Positions 7,812 to 17,063 of a stretch of DNA of 36,914 nt are shown here, piece after piece (the stretch's first letter is position 1; the number at the start of each line of letters is the position of its first letter). Source of the DNA: Devosia geojensis (GTDB lineage Bacteria; Pseudomonadota; Alphaproteobacteria; Rhizobiales; Devosiaceae). The translations under genes and the position numbers were made by a program. The DNA lies in assembly GCF_000969415.1 (NCBI RefSeq), contig NZ_JZEX01000120.1, forward strand, positions 1 to 36,914, given 5' to 3'. Below the pieces are notes generated by a model. It was not told the DNA's origin, did no database searches, and was given only the letters and a program-made list of their open reading frames with translations.

Positions 7812-9153
7812 CTTTGTTCTCGGCCAGGAACTTTTCCAGCCAGTGAATGTCGTAGTTGCCGGCCAGGATGTCCGGCTCCTTGATCAGCCGCTGGAAGAGC
7901 GGCAGCGTCGTCTTGACGCCGTCGACGACGAACTCGTCGATCGCCCGCCGCAGCCGCTGCAGGCATTCGTCGCGGCTGCGCCCGTAGACGATCAGCTTGC
8001 CGATCAGCGAATCGTAATAGGGCGGGATCTTGTAGCCCTGGTAGACCGCCGAATCGACGCGCACGCCGACCCCGCCGGCCGGATGGTAGAAGGTGATGGT
8101 GCCCGGTGAAGGCGCGAACGTCTGCGGGTCTTCCGCATTGATGCGCACTTCGATCGCGTGCCCGTAGAACTGCACGTTTTCCTGCGTCAGCGACAGCTTC
8201 TCGCCTGAAGCCACGCGGATCTGCTCGTAGACGATGTCGACACCGGTGATGCGCTCGGTCACCGGATGCTCCACCTGCAGGCGGGTGTTCATCTCGATGA
8301 AGTAGAATTCCCCGTTCTCGTAGAGGAACTCGATGGTGCCGGCGCCCGAGTATTTGAGCTTGCGCATGGCGGCGGCGCAGATCTCGCCGATGCGGTCGCG
8401 CTCCTCCGGGGTGATGGTCGGCCCGCCGGCCTCCTCCCACACCTTCTGGTGCCGGCGCTGCAGCGAGCAGTCGCGCACGCCCAGGTGTACCGCGTTCCCC
8501 TGGCCGTCGCCGAGGATCTGCACCTCGATGTGCCGCGGCTTGCCGAGGTATTTTTCCATATAGACGCTGTCGTTGCCGAAAGCGGCCTTGGCCTCGGAGC
8601 GCGCTGTCGACCAGGCGACGAGCAGGTCCGCCTCGGTCTTGGCCACCTTCATGCCGCGCCCGCCGCCGCCGGCGGTCGCCTTGATCAGCACGGGATAGCC
8701 GATCGATTTGGCGGTCGCGAGCGCTTCGGCCTCGGTGGAAACTGCTCCATCCGACCCCGGAACCACGGGGATCCCAAGCTCCACCGCCGTCTTCTTGGCG
8801 GTGATCTTGTCGCCCATGATCTCGATGTGGTGGGCGGAGGGACCGATGAAGGTGACGTTGTGCTCGGTCAGGATCTGCGCGAAGCGCGCGTTTTCGGAGA
8901 GGAACCCGTAGCCCGGATGGACCGCGTCCGCGCCGGTGATCTCGCAGGCGGCCATGATCGAGGGGATGTTGAGATAGCTGTCGCGCGCCGGCGGCGGTCC
9001 CACGCATACGCTCTCGTCGGCGAGGCGCACATGCATGGCGTTGGCGTCGGCCGTCGAATGGATGGCGACGGTCTGGATACCCAGCTCCTTGCAGGCGCGC
9101 AGCACGCGCAGCGCGATCTCGCCGCGATTGGCGATGAGGACCTTGGAGAACAT
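7807..9153 (-). CDS. accC: Acetyl-CoA carboxylase, biotin carboxylase subunit
   Basis: 448 residues, full length for the family. Carboxylates the biotin on AccB using ATP and bicarbonate, the first half-reaction of fatty acid synthesis. Seen: the N-terminal [19 protein letters not shown], the ATP-grasp glycine loop [11 protein letters not shown], the [13 protein letters not shown] segment, [16 protein letters not shown] (metal and substrate ligands) and the C-terminal [13 protein letters not shown]. The stop codon TAG lies within the CCTAGG end of the MITE at 7661-7811. accB lies 10 bases upstream, so the two are co-transcribed in the usual accB-accC order. The + strand ORF opposite is a shadow. 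Confidence 0.98.
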   Translation of the reverse strand: MFSKVLIANRGEIALRVLRACKELGIQTVAIHSTADANAMHVRLADESVCVGPPPARDSYLNIPSIMAACEITGADAVHPGYGFLSENARFAQILTEHNVTFIGPSAHHIEIMGDKITAKKTAVELGIPVVPGSDGAVSTEAEALATAKSIGYPVLIKATAGGGGRGMKVAKTEADLLVAWSTARSEAKAAFGNDSVYMEKYLGKPRHIEVQILGDGQGNAVHLGVRDCSLQRRHQKVWEEAGGPTITPEERDRIGEICAAAMRKLKYSGAGTIEFLYENGEFYFIEMNTRLQVEHPVTERITGVDIVYEQIRVASGEKLSLTQENVQFYGHAIEVRINAEDPQTFAPSPGTITFYHPAGGVGVRVDSAVYQGYKIPPYYDSLIGKLIVYGRSRDECLQRLRRAIDEFVVDGVKTTLPLFQRLIKEPDILAGNYDIHWLEKFLAENKA

Positions 9154-9163
9154 CCGCCTCTCC

Positions 9164-9652
9164 TTATTCGATCACGACGAGCGGTTCGCCATATTCGACC
9201 GGCTGGGCGTCTTCGACGAGAATGCGCGTGATCGTGCCCGAGCGGTGCGCGGGAATCTGGTTCATGGTCTTCATCGCCTCGACGATCAGCACCGTCTGGC
9301 CTTCCGAGACCTTGCTGCCGACTTCCACGAACGGCGGCTTGCCGGGCTCGGGCGCGCGATAGGCGGTGCCGACCATGGGCGAGGTGAGGGTGCCGGGGTT
9401 CGAGGAGAGGTCCTCGGCGACTGGCGCCGCGGGAGCGACGGACCCGGCAGGGGCGAGCGGCGCGGCGGGAGCGGCCGACGGCATGTAGGCGGGGGCGGGC
9501 GCCGCGTAGGTCACCATCTCCTTGGCGAAGGAGCGCGTCACACGCACGCGGAAATCGTCCTGCTCGATCTCGATCTCGGCGAGGTTTTCCTTGTTGAGCA
9601 GTTCGGCAATGGTGCGGATCAGGTCCTGGTCCACTTGCGATGCCTTGTTCAT
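9164..9652 (-). CDS. accB: Acetyl-CoA carboxylase, biotin carboxyl carrier protein
   Basis: 162 residues. Carries biotin between AccC and the carboxyltransferase. An N-terminal helix-forming segment ([20 protein letters not shown]) is followed by an Ala/Pro-rich flexible linker (about residues 50-80) and the biotinyl domain, with the biotinylation site EAMKTMNQI (Lys128). ATG 9652 has GGGAG-type sequence about 10 bases upstream. It sits between aroQ (30 bases away) and accC (10 bases), as in most alphaproteobacteria. Confidence 0.97.
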   Translation of the reverse strand: MNKASQVDQDLIRTIAELLNKENLAEIEIEQDDFRVRVTRSFAKEMVTYAAPAPAYMPSAAPAAPLAPAGSVAPAAPVAEDLSSNPGTLTSPMVGTAYRAPEPGKPPFVEVGSKVSEGQTVLIVEAMKTMNQIPAHRSGTITRILVEDAQPVEYGEPLVVIE

Positions 9653-9682
9653 TTGTCGGGGTCTCCCGCGGTTACGCGACGA

Positions 9683-10123
9683 CTAGCTGTTGAGTTTCTC
9701 GGCGAGCGCCTCGAGCGCCAGCCTGTAGCCCGTCACCCCCAGCCCGCAGATGACCGCGTAGGCCACGCTCGAGACATAGGAATGGTGCCGGAACGGCTCG
9801 CGCTGGTGGATGTTGGAAAGGTGCACCTCGATAGCGGGCAGGCCCACGGCCTTCAACGCGTCGAGAATGGCGACCGATGTGTGCGAATAGGCGGCCGGGT
9901 TGATGAGGATCGCGTCGGCCGTCTTGCGGGCGTCCTGGATCCAGGTGACCATCTCGCCTTCGTAGTTGGTCTGGCGAAAGTCGACGGAAAGGCCAAGTTC
10001 CTTGCCGGTGCTGGCGCAAAGGTGCTCGACATCCTTGAGCGTCGCCGCCCCGTAGATGCCGGGCTCGCGCGTGCCCAGAAGGTTGAGGTTCGGTCCGTTG
10101 AGGACAAGAACGCGTTTGGCCAT
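9683..10123 (-). CDS. aroQ: 3-dehydroquinate dehydratase, type II
   Basis: 146 residues from ATG 10123. Third step of the shikimate pathway: dehydrates 3-dehydroquinate to 3-dehydroshikimate; a dodecameric cytoplasmic enzyme. The signature VLNGPNLNLLGTREPGIYG holds the catalytic Arg19 and Tyr24; INPAAYSHTS (His81) and EVHLSNIHQREPFRHHS (His101) form the rest of the site. The start is set by GGCGGAG just before MAKRVLV; the frame runs six codons further upstream. First gene of the aroQ-accB-accC group, which is a common alphaproteobacterial arrangement. Confidence 0.96.
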   Translation of the reverse strand: MAKRVLVLNGPNLNLLGTREPGIYGAATLKDVEHLCASTGKELGLSVDFRQTNYEGEMVTWIQDARKTADAILINPAAYSHTSVAILDALKAVGLPAIEVHLSNIHQREPFRHHSYVSSVAYAVICGLGVTGYRLALEALAEKLNS

Positions 10124-10222
10124 GGTCTCCGCCTTGTGCACTGGCCCTCTGGCCAGCGCAAGCTCGACTACAGGAATTGCACTGAAAAGGCAAAGACCGC
10201 GCGGCGGTTTTCCGGGGTTTCG

Positions 10223-11080
10223 TCAGCTCTCGCACTGCGCCGAGCCGCACTCGCGCACATTCTCGATGCGTTGGCGCAGTTCCTCTACGCCGATGGCGCC
10301 GGGGATGATCTCGTCGCCGATGATGTAGGTCGGCGTGCCGGTGATATTGAGCGCGCGCGCGATCTCATAGGAATTCTGGATGACCGACGCGACCCGCTCG
10401 GTGTTCATGTCGAGCTCGAGGCTGACGCGACTGAGCCCCAGCGCCTCGGCTGCCGCAAGCGCGGTTTCCTTGTTCACCTGGCCGCGCGAGGTGAAGAGCG
10501 TCTCGTGGAAGTCCCAGTAGTCGACGTCCGCCTCGGCGACCAGCACGCCGATGCGCGCCGCCTCGATGGATTCCTGCGAGAGGATCGGGAATTCCTTGAG
10601 GATGACCCGCAGGTTCGGGTCCTCCGCGATGAGCTGCGCCAGGTGCGGCAGCGCCTGTCGGCAATAGCCGCAGTTGTAGTCGAACAGCTCGACCAGGGTG
10701 ACGTCGCCCTGCGGGTTGCCGAGCACCACGTGTCCCTCGGCGTCGTAGATGTCGGCCTCGACCGAGGCGAGCGCGGTGCGCGCCTTGCTGCGCTCCTCGG
10801 CGCGCAGCTGCGTGTCGAGCGCGCTCGAGAGCCGCTGCAGGATCGTCGGGTCGCCCATCAGGTAGTTCTCGATCATCGGATTGATCTCGTTCGGATCGAT
10901 CTCGGCGCTCGCCGTCTCGACCGGCTCGGCCGCCTGGCGCTCGGCCAGCACGTCCTCCACGATCGCGCGCACGGCCGCGACGTCCGTCACCGGCTCGGGT
11001 GCAGGCTTCAACGCATAGACGGCCGCACCGCCGGCAATGGCGCCGACGAGGGCGATGACGGCAAGGGTGAGGCGGGACAT
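10223..11080 (-). CDS. DsbA-family thiol:disulphide oxidoreductase, exported
   Basis: 285 residues. The N-terminal hydrophobic segment (LTLAVIALVGAIAGGAAVYA, residues 4-23) is a signal peptide or anchor, so the protein acts in the periplasm. A long, acidic helical N-domain (about residues 30-110) precedes the thioredoxin-fold domain with the active site FDYNCGYC (Cys137, Cys140) and the cis-Pro loop TGTPTY (Pro250). This layout resembles ScsC/Com1-type DsbA proteins, where the N-domain oligomerises and the enzyme may isomerise rather than oxidise; which applies here is not shown. An extra pair, Cys278 and Cys283, lies at the extreme C-terminus. It lies upstream of aroQ on the same strand with a 99-base gap. 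Confidence 0.88.
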   Translation of the reverse strand: MSRLTLAVIALVGAIAGGAAVYALKPAPEPVTDVAAVRAIVEDVLAERQAAEPVETASAEIDPNEINPMIENYLMGDPTILQRLSSALDTQLRAEERSKARTALASVEADIYDAEGHVVLGNPQGDVTLVELFDYNCGYCRQALPHLAQLIAEDPNLRVILKEFPILSQESIEAARIGVLVAEADVDYWDFHETLFTSRGQVNKETALAAAEALGLSRVSLELDMNTERVASVIQNSYEIARALNITGTPTYIIGDEIIPGAIGVEELRQRIENVRECGSAQCES

Positions 11081-11224
11081 CGAAACACTCCGGGAATCAG
11101 CAGGCAGCCCTGGGGCTCCCCCGGTTTATCACCGCATCGCGTCGCCCCATGCAAGCGGCTGGTCAATTCTGGTTGAGGCGCGCGCGGCTTTTCGCTACCG
11201 CAGATGCACCGACCCGGAGCTCTC

Positions 11225-12370
11225 ATGACCGACCAGCCATCCCCCGAGCTGAAGCCGTTCCACGCCATGGAGATCATGCGCCAGGCCAGGGCGCTGGAGG
11301 CGGCAGGGCGCAGCGTCTGCCATCTCGAGGTCGGCGAGCCCGGCGCGCCGCCCGCCCCGAAGGTACGTGAAGCCGTGGCGCGCGCGCTCCCCGATCCGCA
11401 GGGCTATACCAACGCCACCGGCACCAGCGAGCTGCGCGAGGCGCTCGCCCGCTACTATGCCGACCAGCACGGGGTCGGCGTCGAGCCCGGCCTCATCGTC
11501 GCCACCATGGGCTCGTCGGCCGGCTTCATCCTCGCTTTCCATGCCGCCTTCCGGCCCGGCGCCAGGATCGCCATCACGCGACCGGGCTATCCGGCCTACG
11601 TTAACACGCTGATCGGCCTCGGCTTCGAGGTCGTCGAGATTCCCGTGTCCGCCGCCGACGGCTGGAAGCTCACCGGCGCCGCCGTGGCGCAAGCTTACGC
11701 GAAGACCCCCTTCGAAGGACTGCTCTTTGCCAGCCCCGCCAATCCCACCGGCGCCGCCGTCGACCGCGGGGGCCTCGCCGGTCTCGTCGCGACCTGCGCG
11801 CGCCTCGGCGTGCGCTTCATCTCCGACGAGATCTATCACGGCCTCGACTATAGCGGCCCTTCCGTCAGCGCCCTCGAGCTAACCCGCGACGCCATCGTCA
11901 TCAACAGTTTCTCGAAATACTACTGCATGACCGGCTGGCGCATCGGCTGGATGGTGATGCCGCAGGACCTCGTCCGCCGCACCGAGATCCTGCAGCAGAA
12001 CCTCTTCATCTCCGCTCCGACGCTCAGCCAGATCGCCGCGACGGTGGCGCTCGGCGAGCGCGATTATGCCGAGGCGCAGAAGGCCGGCTATGCCCGCAAT
12101 CGCGTGCTGTTGGGCGAAGGTTTGCGCAATCTCGGCTTCGACATCGGCCCGCCTTCGGAAGGCGCGTTTTACGCCTATGCCGGCATCGGCCGCTTTTCCA
12201 ACGACGCCATGGATTTCTGCCACCGGCTCCTCGAGGAGGCAGGCGTCGCGGCAACCCCCGGCGTCGACTTCGACCGCACCAGCGGCAACGGTTTCGTCCG
12301 TTTTTCCTATGCGGGCACGCAGGCGACCATCGAGGCCGCGCTCGAGCGCATGTCGGCCTGGCTGAAATAG
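11225..12370 (+). CDS. Pyridoxal-phosphate-dependent aminotransferase, class I/II
   Basis: 381 residues from ATG 11225, with CGGAG six bases before it; the frame continues upstream to 11204 without a better start. Fold-type I features: the N-terminal HLEVGEPGAPPAP, GYTNATGTSELREALARYY, SPANPTGAA (the conserved Asn), ISDEIYHGLDY (Asp and Tyr that hold PLP), NSFSKYYCMTGWRIGW (PLP lysine Lys231) and a C-terminal FVRFSY with the carboxylate-binding Arg. It belongs to the broad aspartate/alanine aminotransferase group; the substrate cannot be assigned from sequence alone. It is divergent from the DsbA gene and ends at a hairpin terminator shared with rne. Confidence 0.9.
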   Translation: MTDQPSPELKPFHAMEIMRQARALEAAGRSVCHLEVGEPGAPPAPKVREAVARALPDPQGYTNATGTSELREALARYYADQHGVGVEPGLIVATMGSSAGFILAFHAAFRPGARIAITRPGYPAYVNTLIGLGFEVVEIPVSAADGWKLTGAAVAQAYAKTPFEGLLFASPANPTGAAVDRGGLAGLVATCARLGVRFISDEIYHGLDYSGPSVSALELTRDAIVINSFSKYYCMTGWRIGWMVMPQDLVRRTEILQQNLFISAPTLSQIAATVALGERDYAEAQKAGYARNRVLLGEGLRNLGFDIGPPSEGAFYAYAGIGRFSNDAMDFCHRLLEEAGVAATPGVDFDRTSGNGFVRFSYAGTQATIEAALERMSAWLK

Positions 12371-12396
12371 AAAAGGCGGGCCGAAGCCCGCCTTCC
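12371..12396 (+). terminator. Rho-independent terminator between the aminotransferase gene and rne
   Basis: AAAA, then GGCGGGC (12375-12381), loop CGAA, GCCCGCC (12386-12392), then TT. The A-run before and T-rich end after let it work for both converging genes. It begins right after the aminotransferase stop and lies 20 bases beyond the rne stop. Confidence 0.8.
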
Positions 12397-12415
12397 ATTC
12401 AGTCTCGCTGGGAAC

Positions 12416-15028
12416 CTAGCCCAGCCCCAACCGGCGCTGCCACCAGCCCTTCTTTTTGGGCTCGGTCTCGCCCTCGGGCTTGGTCGTTGAACTGACCACG
12501 ATCTCGTCGGGCGGCAGCTCGCGCTTGGCGCGCTTGGGCCGTTGCTCGGCCTCGACGGGCTCGGGAGCAGGCGAGGGCGCGGGAACTTCCTCGACCGCGG
12601 CGGCCGCTGCCGCATCGGTTGCCTCCGCAGCCTCGGCCTTGGGCTTGCGGGCCCGCGGCTTGCGCTTGGGCTTTTCCTCGGCCGGCGCTTCCTCGGCGGC
12701 CGGAGCAACCTCGCTCACCGCCTCGGGCGCGCTGGCTTCCACCGCAACTTCGGCTGTCTTGCGCGAGCGGCGTGCACGCTTGGGCTTTTCAGGAGCCGGC
12801 TCTTCGGCCGCGGCCTCGGGGGCAGGGGCCTCGGCTGCAACTTCGGCGACGGGCTCCTCGGTCACGACCTCCACGACCGCTTCGGATTCTCCCGCCTCAG
12901 CGGCTTCGCTGCCCTGAGTGTCCTCGGAAACGGCCTGCACGCCGTTCTCGCCTTCGCCACGCCGGTTGCGCCGTCCGCCGCGACGTCCGCGACGGCGGCG
13001 CTTGCGCGTCTCGCCGGTATCGTCCCCGGCCTGGACCTCGGCGCGGCCTTCGCCGGCTTCCTCTTCCTCGTCGGCTTCGGCAGTCTCGGTTTCACCGGTC
13101 TGCTCGGCGCGGCGCGGCGCTTCATCGCCACGCTCGCCGCCACGGCGGCGGCGACGGCGGCGGCGGCGCGAAGAACCGTTTTCGCCGTCCTCGCGCCCGG
13201 CCTCCGCCTCGGCGAAAGCCTCTTCTTCCTCGGGCTCGTCCTCGTCGATGTCGACGATCGCGGCGCTGTCGACGCGCACGTGCTCGACGGCGCGCTGCTC
13301 GCCATAGGCCGTCGCGCGCTGCTCGCCGCGTTCGATGGCGAACTGGTGGCCGATGAGCTTGGCGTCGGCCGTGATGGTGATCGATAGGTTGTTGCGCGCC
13401 TCGAGCGCGATCAGCGATTCACGCTTGAAGTTGAGAATATAGAGCGCGACCTCGACGGGCACGCGCACGTTGATCGACAGGCCGGGCTTGCGCAGCACGT
13501 GGTCTTCCACATGCCGCATGACCATCAGCGCGACGCTCTCGGTCGAGCGCACGAGGCCGGTGCCGTCGCAGATCGGGCACTTGTGGGTCGAGCTTTCGAC
13601 GACGCCGAAGCGGATGCGCTGGCGGCTCATCTCCATCAGCCCGAAATGGCTGATACGGCCCACCTGGATGCGCGCCCGATCTTCCTTGAGGCATTCCTTG
13701 AGCTTGCGCTCCACCGCCCGGTTGGAGCGGTTCTCGACCATGTCGATGAAGTCGATGACGATGAGGCCGGCCAGGTCGCGCAGCCGCAGCTGCCGCGCCA
13801 CTTCCTCTGCCGCCTCGAGATTAGTCTGGAGCGCCGTATCCTCGATATTGTGCTCCTTGGTGGAGCGGCCGGAGTTCACGTCGATGGAAACCAGCGCCTC
13901 GGTCGGGTTGATGACGATGTAACCGCCCGAGGGCAGGGTGACCTGCGGCGAGAACATCTGGTCGAGCTGGTTCTCGACATTATATTTGGAAAAGAGCGGC
14001 TGGTCCTCGCCGTAGGGCTTCACGTTCTTGGCATGGCTGGGCATCAGCATGCGCATGAAGTCCTTGGCCTCGCGGTAGGCGTCGTCGCCCGCGATCAGCA
14101 CCTCGCCGATGTCCTTGTTGTAGAGATCGCGGATGGCGCGCTTGATGAGCGAGCCTTCCTCATAGACGAGGCAGGGCGCCTGCGACTTCAAGGTCAGGTT
14201 GCGCACATTCTCCCAAAGGCGCATCAGGTATTCGAAATCGCGCTTCACCTCCGCCTTGGTGCGCGAGGCGCCGGCGGTGCGCAGGATCACGCCCATCCCC
14301 CTGGGCACCTCGAGGTCCGAGGTGATTTCTTTCAGGCGCTTGCGGTCGGCCGCGTTGGTGATCTTGCGGCTGATGCCGCCGCCGCGCGCCGTGTTGGGCA
14401 TCAGCACCGAGTAGCGCCCGGCCAGCGACAGATAGGTCGTCAGCGCCGCGCCCTTGTTGCCGCGCTCTTCCTTGACCACCTGCACCAGCATCACCTGGCG
14501 GCGCTTGATCACTTCCTGGATCTTGTACTTGCGCATCAGGTTGCGCTGGCGGCGCTCGGGCACTTCCTCGAGAGCGTCGGCCCCGCCCACGCTCTCGACC
14601 GGCTCGGCATTGTCCGGCGCCTGCTCGATGTTGCTCGGGTCGTCGTGTTCCTGCGGATCGGTCTCGGCGTCCGGTTCGGTCACGCCTTCGGGGAGGCTGA
14701 TGTGCTCCTCGGCATGCTCGGCATCGGCCTCCTGGTGCTCGGCCTCTTCGGCCTTGAGCAGCGCCTCGCGGTCGGCGACGGGGATCTGGTAGTAGTCGGG
14801 ATGGATTTCCGAGAAGGCGAGGAACCCGTGGCGGTTGCCGCCATATTCCACGAACGCGGCCTGCAGCGAGGGTTCGACCCGCGTGACCTTGGCCAGATAG
14901 ATGTTGCCGCGTAGCTGGCGCCGGGTGGCGCTTTCGAAATCGAACTCCTCGAGCCGGTTACCGGCGGTAACGACGACCCGTGTTTCTTCCGGGTGGATGG
15001 CATCCACCAGCATTCTTTTTGTAGCCAT
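12416..15028 (-). CDS. rne: Ribonuclease E/G family endoribonuclease (RNase E)
   Basis: 870 residues. Degradosome core enzyme that cleaves mRNA and processes rRNA and tRNA. The start ATG 15028 (MATKRMLVDA) has GGAG nine bases upstream. The S1 domain (about 36-200) is split by an acidic insertion at 92-160 rich in Glu, Asp and His, as in other alphaproteobacterial RNase E proteins. The catalytic aspartates are Asp383 (SIDVNSG) and Asp426 (IVIDFIDM); the Zn-link is CPIC at 484-487. Beyond about residue 600 the chain is low-complexity: Glu/Ala/Pro stretches with Arg/Lys-rich blocks (RRRRRRRRRGGERG, RKRRRRGRRGGRRNRR, KPKRKPRARKPK) that should bind RNA or partners. The C-terminus GWWQRRLGLG is a conserved alphaproteobacterial ending. 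Large + strand ORFs over this gene are shadows of its biased codons. Confidence 0.97.
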   Translation of the reverse strand: MATKRMLVDAIHPEETRVVVTAGNRLEEFDFESATRRQLRGNIYLAKVTRVEPSLQAAFVEYGGNRHGFLAFSEIHPDYYQIPVADREALLKAEEAEHQEADAEHAEEHISLPEGVTEPDAETDPQEHDDPSNIEQAPDNAEPVESVGGADALEEVPERRQRNLMRKYKIQEVIKRRQVMLVQVVKEERGNKGAALTTYLSLAGRYSVLMPNTARGGGISRKITNAADRKRLKEITSDLEVPRGMGVILRTAGASRTKAEVKRDFEYLMRLWENVRNLTLKSQAPCLVYEEGSLIKRAIRDLYNKDIGEVLIAGDDAYREAKDFMRMLMPSHAKNVKPYGEDQPLFSKYNVENQLDQMFSPQVTLPSGGYIVINPTEALVSIDVNSGRSTKEHNIEDTALQTNLEAAEEVARQLRLRDLAGLIVIDFIDMVENRSNRAVERKLKECLKEDRARIQVGRISHFGLMEMSRQRIRFGVVESSTHKCPICDGTGLVRSTESVALMVMRHVEDHVLRKPGLSINVRVPVEVALYILNFKRESLIALEARNNLSITITADAKLIGHQFAIERGEQRATAYGEQRAVEHVRVDSAAIVDIDEDEPEEEEAFAEAEAGREDGENGSSRRRRRRRRRGGERGDEAPRRAEQTGETETAEADEEEEAGEGRAEVQAGDDTGETRKRRRRGRRGGRRNRRGEGENGVQAVSEDTQGSEAAEAGESEAVVEVVTEEPVAEVAAEAPAPEAAAEEPAPEKPKRARRSRKTAEVAVEASAPEAVSEVAPAAEEAPAEEKPKRKPRARKPKAEAAEATDAAAAAAVEEVPAPSPAPEPVEAEQRPKRAKRELPPDEIVVSSTTKPEGETEPKKKGWWQRRLGLG

Positions 15029-15642
15029 AAAAGAGAACTCCGCGCGCTCGCGCGCCGCCAGGCGGACTTCCTGAACGGAATGCCCTGGGGCTGGCGCCAT
15101 GCGAGGCGAATGGTTTGATGGGGGTGGCGCAGGAAACCGCGCCGGTCTTGTGGGTCGGGCCGGAAGAGCAAAGCATGACAAACGCGCAATCGTGGGTACC
15201 GATCGCCGTGCGTAGTGTCCGCCTTCGGGCCATGTGACCTCTTCCTATTGGGCCGCCGGCACGAGAGAGAACGCCGCCGGCCGTCCGGCCCCGGAGGGCC
15301 GAAATTCTGCAAGAGGCGTGAGCGTCACCGCATTTCTGCCAGGCGCGCCGGCTTCTTGCCACTGCGCCCGGACGCTCCCTTTTTGCCGCATGCAGGGCAG
15401 CCTCAAGGGGGCCGCGGCGAACTGCATGCGAAAGGGTTCGCGCCTCTCTCTAGCGTTTAGGGGTGTTGCAACCGAATGGCAACAGGAAAGTCGAAACCCG
15501 CGTTTTCCGGTCACTTTTGCGCTCTGCGCCTTGGCACGCGGCCGCAAATCGCCCCATAAGTCCGAAAACCGCCGCAGAATCGCCCCAAGCTCGGGCTCCC
15601 GCGACGATTGTCGTGCCACCTCATCTAGGAAGCGTTCGGCTC
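15029..15642. other. Divergent intergenic region, rne leader and amidase upstream region
   Basis: About 600 bases without a gene I trust. In E. coli the rne leader mediates autoregulation, and this stretch is the equivalent position, but I see no recognisable element. On the - strand a strong Shine-Dalgarno (GGAAGAGG) precedes an ATG at 15233, giving a frame that would overlap the rne start; its product shows no known family. A GC-rich inverted segment lies around 15255-15300. No clear sigma-70 promoter for either gene could be picked out. Confidence 0.5.
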
Positions 15643-16914
15643 TTGTTCAAATCGATCCGTTTCCCGCTCGCGTACGTGCTCCTCGTCCTCCTGTCGGTTT
15701 TCGTTCCCGCCGCCGCGCAGCAGGCGCAGGAAACTCCGGCTGCGCCGCAGGCCGAGCTGCCTTCCGTGCTCGAAGCGCGCGTCTCGACCACCGAGGAGCG
15801 TGCGCGGCTCGTCCTTGATCTCAGCGCCATCACCGAATTCGCCCTCGTTTCCCTCGACGAGCCGCAACGGCTCGCCATAGACGTGCGCGCCTCGGGCGTC
15901 GATATCGGGCAGCCGGACGCGCCGGCCGGGGAGGGGATCATCTCCGCCTATACCGTCGAGCAGACCGCGCCAGATCGTGTGCGCACCACGCTGACGCTGG
16001 CCGGTTCCGCCCAGGTGCAGCAGGCCTATATGCTCGATCCGTTCGACGATCAGCCGGCCCGCCTCGTCGTCGACATCATTCCCGCGACGCCCGAGATCTT
16101 CGCCGAGAACGTCGCGCGCGACCTCGCCGCCTCACAGGCGGCCCGGCAGGACGCCGTCCCCCACATCTCGACCGAGCCCGGCGGCTCCAATATCGCCACC
16201 GACACCCGGCCCCTCGTCGTCATCGATCCGGGCCATGGCGGCATCGACAGCGGCGCCGAGACCGCCAACGGCGTCAAGGAGAAGGACATCGTCCTCGCCT
16301 TCAGCCTGCGCCTGCAGGAAATCCTCGTCGAATCAGGCCGTTTCGACGTGGCGCTGACCCGCGAGAGCGATGTGTTCCTGCGGCTGGAGGAGCGCGTGGC
16401 GCTCGCCCGCCAGAACAAGGCGGACATGTTCATCTCCATCCACGCCGACAGCTTCCAGCAGCCCGAGATCCGCGGCGCCAGCGTCTATACCCGCGACGAG
16501 AACGCGACCGATGTGCTCGATCGCGTGCTGGCCGAGCAGGAGAACAAGTCCGACATCATCGCCGGCTTTGCCGTGCCGCAGATGGCCCCCCAGGTGGTCG
16601 ACATCCTCGTCGACCTCATGCGCCGCGAGATGCGCGTGCAGTCCTATATGGCGGCCCGGTCCATCGTCCATCAGCTCGAGCCCAGCGTCGAGCTGCGCCG
16701 CTTTCCGGTGCGCCAGGCCGATTTCTTCGTGCTCCAGGCCCCCGACGTTCCCTCCGTCCTCGTCGAACTGGGCTTTCTCTCCAACGCCACCGATATCGCC
16801 AATCTGATGCAGAGCGAGTGGCGCGACCGCACCGCCGAGGCCATCGCGCGGGGCATTTCCAGCTATTTCGATCAGATCGAAGCCACGCCTCCGGACCAGG
16901 CGGCAGTCAACTGA
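15643..16914 (+). CDS. N-acetylmuramoyl-L-alanine amidase, AmiC type (AMIN + Amidase_3)
   Basis: 423 residues from TTG 15643. Cleaves the stem peptide from peptidoglycan in the periplasm, in daughter-cell separation. A signal peptide (SIRFPLAYVLLVLLSVFVPAAA, about residues 4-25) leads to an AMIN domain (about 40-150), a linker, and the zinc amidase domain from about 190: IDPGHGGIDSG (His198), KEKD (Glu213), SIHADS (His267) and VLVELGFLSN (catalytic Glu375). The frame is open upstream to 15463. I chose TTG 15643 because it gives a normal signal peptide and AGGAAG lies 10 bases before it; the spacing is long and the start is moderately sure. PBP1A follows 149 bases downstream. Confidence 0.92.
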   Translation: MFKSIRFPLAYVLLVLLSVFVPAAAQQAQETPAAPQAELPSVLEARVSTTEERARLVLDLSAITEFALVSLDEPQRLAIDVRASGVDIGQPDAPAGEGIISAYTVEQTAPDRVRTTLTLAGSAQVQQAYMLDPFDDQPARLVVDIIPATPEIFAENVARDLAASQAARQDAVPHISTEPGGSNIATDTRPLVVIDPGHGGIDSGAETANGVKEKDIVLAFSLRLQEILVESGRFDVALTRESDVFLRLEERVALARQNKADMFISIHADSFQQPEIRGASVYTRDENATDVLDRVLAEQENKSDIIAGFAVPQMAPQVVDILVDLMRREMRVQSYMAARSIVHQLEPSVELRRFPVRQADFFVLQAPDVPSVLVELGFLSNATDIANLMQSEWRDRTAEAIARGISSYFDQIEATPPDQAAVN

Positions 16915-16982
16915 GCCCGCATCGCCCACTGTTGCAATCCGGTCACGCGCGAACGTGCCTGCATCGCCATGCGCATCGGCGA

Positions 16983-17011
16983 TGCACAAACCGCTGCGGA
17001 TTTGCTATGAT
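16983..17011 (+). promoter_or_regulatory. Candidate sigma-70 promoter for mrcA
   Basis: TGCACA at 16983-16988 (4 of 6 to TTGACA), 17 bases, then TATGAT at 17006-17011 (5 of 6 to TATAAT). It lies 52 bases upstream of the PBP1A start, in the 149-base gap after the amidase gene. Confidence 0.5.
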
Positions 17012-17063
17012 TCCTGCGGTAGTTGTGAAAGCCCGCCGTTTGCGGGAAAGGGTCTGAAGACGA

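Noticed and set aside
9035..11176. 713-codon + strand frame
   Set aside because: Runs antisense across accB, aroQ and the DsbA gene, including their intergenic gaps; shadow of GC-rich coding.
12542..14914. Long + strand frames over the RNase E region
   Set aside because: Antisense to rne, whose frame has catalytic Asp383 and Asp426 and the Zn-link.
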